From Gamsiella multidivaricata (taxonomy: Eukaryota > Mortierellomycota > Mortierellomycetes > Mortierellales > Mortierellaceae), in NCBI RefSeq assembly GCF_025024155.1, contig NW_026251767.1, positions 124,001 to 188,000 on the forward strand: 64,000 nucleotides of DNA. The letters are read 5' to 3'. Every line of letters starts with the position of its first letter. Position 1 is the stretch's first letter. Made by a program: the position numbers and the translations under genes. Shown here in pieces: positions 48,026 to 59,031 of this stretch. Under the pieces are notes generated by a model. That model saw nothing but the letters and a program-made list of their open reading frames with translations. It was not told where the DNA came from and ran no database searches.

Positions 48026-48697
48026 CGGAAAAACACACGGATGAGGATGTCAGTTCAGGAACACATCGTAACAGCCTTGGAAGTAAAAAAAAGCCCAAAT
48101 TTTATCTTTCCTCTTATTTTTTTTGGAGGGCACTAGTGAAGTTGATCTCCTTACCTTCATGCAAAGAGGGATCTCAATAAAGACCAACAAGAAAGCGATG
48201 ATCCTATCCACAAGATCCAACACAACAAAGAAAAAGCCCCAAGAGCCGGAATTTGGTTAGCCAAAATCTACGATACCGCGCACACAACGGAGAGAACGGC
48301 GTCCTGTAAGTTCTTACCATCCCATGAGGGACCATCCAAGCGAGAAGTTGATGATGCCAAAGATGATCAAGGCTAGCGTTTGTTTTTTTTCCCGCGCGAA
48401 AGAGTCGGTGCAGTGGTTTTTTTTTTTTAGTATCCAGTGAATTGTGTTGTGAGTTTGGCATAAATGCCTTCCTCCATCCTTTGTTCACTTGCGGTCCATT
48501 TTGCTACCACATCCGTATTACTGCTGCACATACCGATAATAGAGATCAGACCACACCTATAAGCATCAATAGCAATAAGAGAAGGAGCACTGGGTTAATC
48601 AACCTTGACGTGACACAAACCCTCAAAAAGTTCATTTACAGTACCATTGGCCGTAGAGGGAGAAGTTTCCAGAGCGGAATTCGTCGATAAGTGACAT
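47337..48697 (-). CDS. TVP18: Golgi membrane protein TVP18
   Basis: Seven small exons: 48697-48645, 48556-48534, 48372-48318, 48203-48155, 47983-47961, 47772-47716, 47508-47337 (143 aa). Translation opens MSLIDEFRSGNFSLYGQW, then hydrophobic segments (GLISIIALIIFGIINFSLGW; IIAFLVFIEIPLC), the diagnostic CCPTS-x-x-F motif built from exons 5 and 6, KFQNSYLRTAAYLVFAVLMW and a Thr/Ser-rich tail. This matches the four-TM Tvp18 family of late-Golgi vesicle proteins. Two exons are only 23 nt and no single open frame covers the gene, so naive ORF calling misses it. Introns contain long homopolymers. Every junction has GT-AG and the frame closes to 144 codons. Confidence 0.88.
47529..47551. repeat. 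A(23) tract in TVP18 intron 6
   Basis: Reads as a T tract on the coding strand, shortly before the last acceptor. Confidence 0.9.
47610..47630. repeat. T(21) tract in TVP18 intron 6
   Basis: Oriented opposite to the nearby A(23) tract; the two could pair in the pre-mRNA. Confidence 0.9.
47847..47880. repeat. Three tandem copies of a CCTTGTCTTG decamer in a TVP18 intron
   Basis: Perfect tandem repeat inside intron 5, between the 23-nt exon 5 and exon 6. Confidence 0.85.
47992..48023. repeat. A(32) tract next to the TVP18 23-nt exon
   Basis: On the coding strand this is a T(32) polypyrimidine tract ending 8 bases before the acceptor of the 23-nt exon at 47983-47961. Confidence 0.9.
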
Positions 48698-50162
48698 CTT
48701 GGCGGAACGAGGGGTGGTGGTGGTAGTTGAATGTCGAATGAGAATGAGAATGAGAAAGGGAAGGGAATGAGAGAATGTTAATGAGTCAAGAGAACAATGT
48801 TAAGAGATACAGCTGAAGAACGATGTCATATTCCACACCGACGGGAACATCCTCTGGAAGCGGCCGGTCCTTCCGGCAGTCGCTTTGATCCGCGTTCTGC
48901 GGCATTTTGGATTTTAATACCGCCAGGGCTGTCTTCTGAAACAAGACCAAAAAAGAAAATGTTTAGTCAGTGTCTTATGGCGACTGCACACACCAGTCCA
49001 GCGCTACACGAAAACCGCTGATGTTCACGCGTCGGCGATGGCGCGTCTCGACCTTGACATCGCTCCGCAGACTTCTTGCTTTCCCACGTTCCCATGCTTC
49101 ATTCATTTGCAAGTCATACCATGGGCCCCTTACGTGCCTGCTGCCCTTCATATGTATCGTATCGTATCGTATCATTCGAAACATCTTGCAACAGATGATC
49201 CACTCGGTTAGTTACTACGCATTGACACGCTAGAAGTCCACTCCAAGATACTGTTTGATCATCAAACGGAACAACCAAAGATGCTCAAGATCCGCAAGAG
49301 AGTTTTGTATACACTTGATGATGAACTGCCAATTGACATTGCCCAACAAAGATTTGCTCTTTAAGTAGTTCTGGATTGGCGAGAAGCGACTGTTGCTGTA
49401 GGTTCTAGGCCGACTATGTGTTTCCATCATCTCACGCGATGCCTTCTTCTCCTTCTCCTCTGTAGAAACCTACAGTAGCGTCTATCAGGTTATAACAATC
49501 AGGATCACCACGAGTAAGACACTAAAGAGGAGGATAAGGAGCAGTAAGCAATCGAAAAATTCAAGGAAGGTCATATCCGCTATTGCTGCAAGTTGCTGGA
49601 TAGGTCGTCAACTAGGGGAGGGCTGAAACTGCGCCAAAGCGCGGACTTCACGAATAGATCCTGACATAAAGAGAGGCCTTTTAAACAAACGTGCTATGCA
49701 GGCTGAAGTCGGCGATCAACATCAAGATGCAATCTATGTAGGAATTGATCATTCTGGCAGGATTTTGTTCCTTGATATCACAAAGCGAGCAACCTCCTTG
49801 TCCGGCGAGCACCGCTATATAGCCAGGTACTCCAACACAGGCAGTGGATCGCAGGAAGCCAAGGATCGGAAGACGTATAGACGACATCACAGCTGACGGC
49901 ACAATATCTCAAGTATGGCGCCCATCCGTGGATAGGCACCTTGTACAGTCGAAACTGGTTTTTAGGCCGCATTCTCTTATGAAAACGCGGCTTAAAACTT
50001 TAATTGGATTGAATTGAATCTCTCCTTTCGTATGTAATTCTCGCGCTTTCTCCATCCTGACATCTCATGAACCCACAAATCTGCGACAAAGCAAAACCGA
50101 GCAAGGCAAGTCTTTCCCTTGCAGCTGAGCACAGTTCTGCCCTTGTATCCGACCACAGTGCC
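48698..50162. other. Start of the accessory island; possible exon remnant on the minus strand
   Basis: No complete gene. Minus strand 49467-49230 reads like protein (a charged EEKEKKASRE start after a TCTACAG acceptor, then NVNWQFIIKCIQNSLADLEH to a stop). Just upstream on the same strand, 49577-49488 encodes a 29-residue, strongly hydrophobic peptide (MTFLEFFDCLLLLILLFSVL). The two cannot be joined by any acceptable intron I found. A GTATC tandem repeat lies at about 49149-49170. Family unknown. Confidence 0.3.
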
Positions 50163-50559
50163 CCCAATCCCTCCTCGACTGTCGAGGAGTTTAGCTGCGG
50201 TTAGCGATTGGGAGTCATTGCGAGGATGCAGCGGTTATTTTCTCCCTTCCATCAGCACTCCCAATCCCTCCTTGACTGCCGAGGAGTTTAGCTGAGGTTA
50301 GCGATTGGGATTGTTGCGAGGACGTGGAGTTTTTTTGTAATCGTTCCATTGTAATCAAACAATAGCTGAGGTTAGCCTACTCCCTCCCATGCTCGTGAGG
50401 GAGTGTGGCTGTGGCCCGTTGATTAGGATTGTTTGCAGCTGGCTCGTGCTTTTAGAACCCATTTTTACTCTATGCCACTTTGCAATCAAACAATAGCTGA
50501 GGCTAGCCCAATCCCTCTCATGCTTGTGTGGGAGTGTAGCTGCGGTTCGTCGATTGGGA
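50163..50559. repeat. Four copies of a 51-53 nt palindromic repeat
   Basis: Copies at 50163-50213, 50260-50310, 50376-50428 and 50507-50559. Copies 1 and 2 match at 48 of 51 positions. Copies 1, 2 and 4 start CCCAATC and end GATTGGG, a closing stem; copy 3 has CCTA/TAGG. Inside each is a second hairpin; in copy 1 CTCCTCGAC/GTCGAGGAG is a perfect 9-bp arm around one base. Copies 3 and 4 also share a 5' block (AATCAAACAATAGCTGAGG). All share the word AGTGT/GTTTAGCTG downstream of the inner hairpin. Confidence 0.85.
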
Positions 50560-51132
50560 TTGATTGCGGACAGGGGCAAAATGAATGGAGACTCGAACAA
50601 TGCCATAACATGGATATTACACAGTTTATTAATGCACTCTTTTCTCTCTCTTTTACTATTACTACATGTTGTGGGGGGGAGGGAAGGAGGAGGGTATGGG
50701 CGATCAAGGTCATCCGGAACAAGAAGCGGTTCCATTGTAAGGCCGTAGTCGAGTGCAATATCTTGAGCCACTTGATCAAATGGGTAAGCTTCATGGTACA
50801 TTTTTTTTTCCGTATTCTTGCTAGCAATGAAATCAAAAAAGTGCCAATCTGACTTCGGCGTGATTTATTGGACAATCATGGATGGTGTACATACAAATAG
50901 GTTCGCAAGCCAGTCTTGAACTCGACACGATCGAGGGGACATTGCTGCTAAAGATGAAGTACAAGGGGCGGGTGAGTGGGCTGTATTTTCCCGTTCCGAG
51001 ACGCGAACGCCTTTTAATCGGTCTGACCGTGCTTGATGCGGTGTTCTACAGAGAATAGTTCGCAAAGATTAAACACGAGGCTAGAAAGCATATGCGACAG
51101 ATACGCGAAAGAATGCATGAAGAGACACCTAC

Positions 51133-51742
51133 TTTGGCTACGGTCAAGGGGCCCAGGGCCGGCAGCAGCACGGTAACGTCGAGTCGGTCGTGTGGTAACT
51201 TGAACCGTCCAAGGCTCTTTGGGACGTAGATGGCCTCGTGCTCCAGGTTCATGATGAAGACCTCGCAAACGTTGTCTAGAAAAGGTAGATGTGTGTTATG
51301 TGTGAATAGCGAGGGGTATTAGTACTCTTGCCATCACATCATGGGAGGGTGGGAAGGTACATAATACGCTTCACACTGCCTTGCACTTGTTCTGAAGCAT
51401 ACTGTTCACGAGAAACCCGACTACTGTCACGTCCTGTACGTTTGCGTGAATGAGCATGTTAAGTGCAATCATCATGCAAGGCAATTTACGGGTATCATCC
51501 TCGGCATCTTCCTTGGTCGTCTTTGGCTTCTTAACCTCCATGATGGCAAAGCACAGCTGGCCGGCCTTGGCAAAGAAGTCAGATTGTAGCACTTTCTCGT
51601 AGCCGTTTGGGACTGGCAGTTGGCCGCGTTGCCTAGGATAAAATAAAGAGAGAGTTGAGTATACATGGACGCGGACAAGGTATTGCAGATAGTCAAAAAA
51701 AATGTGCATGAAGGGTAGTCTTACCAATGCTGTTCAGTGCGA
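51133..51742 (-). pseudogene. Severed 3' half of the unknown gene upstream (contains an E-x-K motif)
   Basis: Minus-strand exons about 51740-51719, 51632-51403 and 51275-51133 join in frame (MSRTEQHW then QRGQLPVPNGYEKVL, then VCEVFIMNLEHEAIYVPKSL). It includes AKAGQLCFAIMEVKKP, which has the hydrophobic strand plus E-x-K layout of PD-(D/E)XK nucleases, though the upstream Asp is not evident. The only ATG at its 5' end is supplied by the inverted repeat of the inserted element. It should be the continuation of the gene at 53155-51944. Further broken exons may run to about 50850. Function unknown. Confidence 0.5.
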
Positions 51743-51940
51743 GACATCTAGTCGCGACATAAGACCTTTGACTAGAAATGCCTATTCATTTTCAAATACA
51801 ATCGCTGAATCGAAGTTTAGACCATTAAAGTGCGTATTACCCATCCCTCTACAAACCAATGTTCGCCGTTCGTCAATATGACCTCTAGTTTAAAGGGTTT
51901 GAGCTTCAACGATTTCTACGTACAGTCGCGACTAGATGTC
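51743..51940. mobile_element. 198-bp MITE-like element with 16-bp terminal inverted repeats
   Basis: The left end GACATCTAGTCGCGAC (51743-51758) is exactly inverted at 51925-51940. There is no ORF inside. The element sits between two parts of one spliced gene and brings a stop codon directly after the upstream part. A clear target-site duplication was not found; slightly longer imperfect ends (CAGTG/CACTA outside the core) are possible. Size and structure fit a non-autonomous DNA transposon. Confidence 0.75.
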
Positions 51941-51943
51941 CCA

Positions 51944-53155
51944 CTATACTAGGCCCAAAGAACTGAAAACGGCGTCAATTATTGGCATGACCGACTGCTT
52001 GATGTAAGTATCCTCAATTCGTGCCAGTCCTGTTCGATCCTGCCACGGAGCATTGGTAGCGGTGTATGCGGCCAGGATGTCTCCCACCAGGTCACTCAAC
52101 TCCAGGCTTGTTCTTCCCAACGTCGCCTTGAAGTCAAGGTATTCTTTCGAAGCTGCAGCGAGCGCGAACTTGACAAAGAGGTTGACTTCCTGACGTGGCG
52201 CTTCTGGTACATAGATCTGGACAAGTCTAGCCGCGATTTCGTTCAAAACAATGCTCGATGAACGCCCTCGTGAAGATGAAATTCAGCGTCCTAGGGGAAG
52301 AGCAAAGGTGTTACCGCCGTCAAAGACGAGTACACAACTATCAAACCCATAAAACATGCTCAGCGACTTTCAAAGGGGTGTCATGAACTTACAAAAGGTC
52401 GTCGGTCTCATGCCTGATGTTCTGCTGGGACATGTTTGCGCGGCGTGCACTCATCAATCTGTCTGATACGTTCACGCCTTTGCTAAACCAAAAGTCACCG
52501 ATCAGCCTACTTGATGGCTCGCCTGGTCCATGGATATTGCTCTTTCCTTCTTGAAGGATAATCGACCCGAATGACGTTCTGGTGCTGGACTTGTGGGAAT
52601 AGTCATCGTCACTTGGATCTGAGGGGCTGAGGATACCGACAGCATAGAAAACCTCATTCTCCTTCTGCTGCTGCTGCTGCCCCTGCTGTTGCTGACAGTA
52701 GCTCTGCACCTGCTTGAGTTCCACGAGCGCCCGATGGAGCTGATGGCGGTCGACTGCCTTTTGCAGCTTGGGCGAGTCTTTAGCGGCTGACATGATGTTT
52801 CTGATCTGATGAAAGCAAGAGAAACAAAGGCAAGTTGTTACCTGAAAGATGCCTAAACTGACAACTGAAACAACAGTTACGAATGTACCCGCAGCTTCCT
52901 TAGAGGCTCCTGCTCCTTCCAGTAGTCCTTCAACGCAGCCTGTTCATTCACCCACAGTTCTTGCATCCGCTTTCCAATTGCCTTCACCTCCAAATCCTCA
53001 GACGAAGCCGCCTTTATAGCAATCGCAAGGCACTTGGTATGCAGGTCCGATTTATTCGCAAGGCCGCGGGCCCACTGAGCGAAAGCGACTGGGCCAAGGT
53101 CGAGAGGGCTGGCTTTTCTGAATGCGGCAAGAGTGTATTGGACTTTTGGTGACAT
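51944..53155 (-). CDS. Unrecognised accessory protein, truncated by the MITE-like insertion
   Basis: Three exons: 53155-52889, 52805-52393, 52253-51944 (329 aa as it stands). The first 90 residues are helical and charged (SPLDLGPVAFAQWARGLANK). A Gln-rich tract follows (QQQQGQQQQQ), then a Ser-rich linker, then a helical block (VLNEIAARLVQIYVPEAPRQ and FALAAASKEYLDFKA) ending VFSSLGLV-stop. The stop falls just before the inserted element; the natural C-terminus lies beyond it. The third acceptor (CATCGAG|C) is weak but is the only one that opens the frame. No known family recalled. It starts 33 bp from a divergent coiled-coil ORF, so the two may share a promoter. Confidence 0.55.
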
Positions 53156-53188
53156 TATCGGTTGGAGTTTTCTAAATTAACATTTTCA

Positions 53189-54052
53189 ATGTCGCTTTCA
53201 AAAACCTGGACAGAGCGGGAAAAACGCCTCCAGGAAGCAATGCAAACCAGGCAGCGGCTACAGCTTCAGTAATCTATCGCACCCCTTCGTGGCAAAACCT
53301 CGGCAGTACACAGCGCAGAGTTTGTTCCAGCACCAACACCTCTTTCAGGACCATCGTCCAGCACGATACCTCTACAACTGTCCACTGGTCCGTCATTGTC
53401 AAGCATACCATCTCTATCGCCATCACCATTTCTACAACAACCCCCCCCTCCAAGCCAACGCAGATCAGGAAACAAACAACACGGACTCTTCCTCAATCAG
53501 CGGATCCCCAACATCTACACGCAGGCCTGCTGCACAGCCGCGATCAGCTAGAGGGACTCCTGCTCACCGGCAACACTACAATAAGTTCACCACCCAATAT
53601 ATGGATACGCGCGCCATTTTGGAGTCAGCTTTGACCATTACTAGTCAACACACACACAGACTGATGGGCGAGGTCAGGCTGATCAATAAGACATGTATAG
53701 GACTATCAAGCAACGTCAAGAGGATCGATGGGATGTACGCCGGATTATCAAGCGACGTGTCCGCATTACAGAGGCGAGTGGAAACTACGCGGATACAAAA
53801 AGAACTTTGGCCGAACTCTCCGACCGAACAGAATGGATGGTATCGGCCATGATGCAGCCTCAGCAAAACATGGAGTGTAGAGCCCAGCAAGTACATAAGG
53901 ACATGGACGAACTCAAAGATGATCTACGATCAACAAAGAGGAAGCTCGAGGATTTGCATGAGGATGTGCTTCGTACAAAGTATACAACACCCTTGTTCAG
54001 GACTAATAATGGTGATAACTATTTCCAGCTTCAACCACCCACTATGCAATGA
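53189..54052 (+). pseudogene. Coiled-coil ORF with a nonsense codon and two frame changes
   Basis: Starts MSLSKTWTEREKRLQEAMQT, meets TAA at 53270, and the same frame continues protein-like to a C(8) run at 53441-53448. There the plausible frame changes (LQANADQETNNTDSSSISGS through SSDVSALQRRVE), and it changes back near an A(5) run at about 53798 (LAELSDRTEWMVSAMM, then a heptad-rich DELKDDLRSTKRKLEDLHED). An alternative is a short intron 53269-53320, which would remove the first two problems but uses a poor acceptor. Either way the second shift remains. Function unknown. Confidence 0.5.
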
Positions 54053-54108
54053 GGCAAGTCTTATCAAATACAGATCTGCTATATATCATTGAGACTGCAG
54101 GCTATGGA

Positions 54109-55110
54109 CTACTCTCCTCGACCGCCCTGCTGCATGTCCTCTCGGTCGTCATGAAATGTGTATGGTGCAACCGTCACCACCCGGCTCTGGTTCCACTGCT
54201 CACGTGTAGCAAGGTACTCCTCCAAGGTTGGTGGACCCATAGCATAAAATCCCTAGATAGAGGAGCCACGGCCAACACAGATCTGTATGTTGGAAAACAA
54301 GACGCACAGAGGATAATACACTCCCACAATAGACAGTCCTGCTCGCATATTGTGGGGGATGCGGACATGGGACCAGTTGTTGGTAAGATAGGCAAATGCC
54401 CACTCCACACGAAGTCGTCCATTTCTTATTCCTCCATTGAAAGCGTCTTGCTCGTCTGTAATCTTGCGACCACGGAAAGGGCCGAGGAGGCTGATAGTAC
54501 GCATTTATCCTTCATCACCGTAGATGATCATTGTATTGCTGGCAGGGTCAATGGAATGCTGGCGCAGGTAATTCAGGAGTCTTGAATCTAGCAGCATCGC
54601 CGAGTCATGTTGCCGACTTAGGAAAGGTCCACTCAACTGCGCAATAATCCCATCAGAGGCCATGATGCCTTGATACTTGAGGGAGTGCTGCTTCTTGTGG
54701 CCGCTATAGGGAAAGTCTTGGTTCTCCTCTGGATGGCATACCTCCATGTGGGTGCCGTCGACAAATCCCCAGCAGTTGGCAAGGGAAGTGTTCTTGGTGT
54801 GTACTACCTGTGCAAAACGCTCCAGATACACAGGCGTTAGTCGGGCATGGTCGAAAAGAAGCAGATGCTTCCAGTGTTGATAGATATAACGGGAAACAAC
54901 ACGGAACATGGTTGATGAGATTCCTTCCATCCGACCGGAGACAGTAACCATATCCGAGAAGCGTCGCGGGTATGACAGTCGATAGAGAATTAGATTAAGC
55001 CTGCACAAGGTGCCTAATGAGCTGTGATTTCCCAGTCTATATCTGAGCGCAATAAAACTATAAAGATCGCTTACAGTTTTATTCGTTTGTAGAAATGGCG
55101 GGAAGTTCAC
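54109..55110 (-). pseudogene. PIF/Harbinger transposase with two in-frame stop codons
   Basis: One minus-strand frame encodes LANCWGFVDGTHMEVCHP (first catalytic Asp), GHKKQHSLKYQGIMASDG, RQHDSAMLLDSRLLNYL (second Asp region), then YGDEG followed by TAA at 54507-54505. The same frame continues with LLGPFRGRKITDEQDAFN and RLRVEWAFAYL (terminal Glu), meets TAG at 54255-54253, and goes on to GPPTLEEYLATREQW and a final stop at 54109. These are landmarks of DDE_4/HARBI1 transposases. No ATG starts the frame; the N-terminus is lost or lies in an upstream exon. Dead copy unless stops are read through. Confidence 0.8.
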
Positions 55111-56306
55111 TCTTGTCAGTTTAAAGACTATTTATACCGTAAGATGAGCGATCGTTCCTTTTTTTTTTTTTTGTTCTCGACTTTCACCAAGTCAGACACT
55201 TTACAATGTCCACGATAATAATCGTAGAGGAGCATAAGCAACTGATCTCTGGTGAAAACAAAAGTGGTCCATACATATTTTAAACAGATACTTGAACATT
55301 CTGGCGATTCATCACAAAATAAAATGCGATATCCTTGTCATCTGCGCAAGCAACTCAGACTACGCTGGCTCCACAGATTGGCGCTATCGAGAAGCAACTA
55401 AAAGGTCATCCTCATTCTTAGGCAATGTGATAATTTCCGGAGCAAATTGTCCATGCTTGAACATCTAAATAGCAGGCCACAAGATGATTAGACGACGCGT
55501 CTGAATGGATTGGTCATTGCAATTACCGAACCACGATGGCACTACACACCACCAGATCAATGCAGCAAGCAGGTCAGAGACAGTAGATCCGACGCGGGCA
55601 GTGCAGTCGGCGTATGTAATCGGTCGTTCCATGTTGTTTGTATCCACGAAAAAGTCGATCTGGTCTCTGTCCAATCGCAACGAGGCACCTGCGCTTGTCC
55701 CTCGAACGAGAACGCGTCTCCGAGGCACACGGCATGCGCTATGGATGATCCCCTCGTGGTGCGGTGGAAACATGCAAAATAAGAAAGACCAATTGGTATC
55801 AGCGGTTTGTAGTGGATGATGCGCATTATGCAGATAAACATCCTGTGTGTGTATGTGTTCATACCTCGCCGCTCCTTCTCTTCGTCCCTTTCGCTGGAAG
55901 CGTATTTACCGAATTACCGAATACTAAGAATTGTACTGTAAACACAGGTCATGGGTGTGAGTGCAAAGTAAAAGAGCGCAAGGGAAACTAAACGGTGAGG
56001 GGAAATAGCGTCTCTTTCACTCTCTCCATTCGGTCTCCCTCTTTGAGGGTTTGAGCAGGAGCATAAGCCCAGACGATGAAGACGAAAGATGGCCCATGGC
56101 TCCGATTGCTTCTATATCTTCTCGGCGCTGAACCTCCGTTTCGCCTCTTTCCCATCAACTCACCTCATCACCTCCCACCCATCCGCATTCCATCCCGCCA
56201 CATCCCACTCTCACCCCAACCTCGTCCCATACCCGCTCTTTCTCTTTCTTTCTCCTTCTGCCCCTGCTGGTCACACCTCCCCTAGATATATACCACTCCT
56301 CTCCTC
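55111..56306. other. Right edge of the island and SRPK promoter
   Basis: Overlapping frames on both strands at 55464-55862. The minus frame 55773-55465 (IDFFVDTNNMERPITYADCT) is the most protein-like, but no family is recognised and no start is evident. 56110-56290 is CT-rich with a TATATA at 56286-56291, a plausible promoter and leader for the kinase gene. Confidence 0.35.
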
Positions 56307-58700
<2,394 letters not shown>

Positions 58701-59031
58701 GAACAGTGGAGTATTGGATCGGCGGTTTGGCTGGCGCAGAGAGTAGCACATCTACTTGTAGTAGCTCAATTCAGCGCTGTCTACAATGAAGAACCAGTAA
58801 CCAGGTCTTGTGCCTATAGCAGCGATATTTCTCTCGCTACTCATGACTACCACAGATGTATTAATATGTGGACAGACTACAGCAGCTCGCGACGCGACTG
58901 GACGCGACTAAACGCGAACCCCTGAACCCTCCTGTTTCTGGTGTGGCTTGTTAGGGGGCGCGCGTGAAGCTTTCCCACAGTCAGCATCACAGAGGTGCAT
59001 GTAACATACCTACTAAAGATCGCACACAACA
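58701..59031. other. Intergenic spacer SRPK/CARNMT1 with clustered ACGCG motifs
   Basis: Three ACGCG pentamers lie within 58892-58916, separated by roughly one helical turn, about 120 bp upstream of the next start. No other feature. Confidence 0.5.
58892..58916 (+). promoter_or_regulatory. Triple ACGCG (MCB-like) cluster
   Basis: GACGCGACT, GGACGCGACT and AAACGCGA occur in tandem. ACGCGT-type boxes bind MBF (Mbp1/Swi6) in ascomycetes and drive G1/S expression. Here the motif is only the ACGCG core, so the call is tentative. Confidence 0.4.

Noticed and set aside
53270..53800. Programmed frameshifting in the coiled-coil ORF
   Set aside because: No slippery heptamer with a following structure is evident, and a nonsense codon is present too; decay or read error is simpler.
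58901..58940. CCCTGAACCCT resembling telomere-like repeats
   Set aside because: Only two imperfect units and no continuation.
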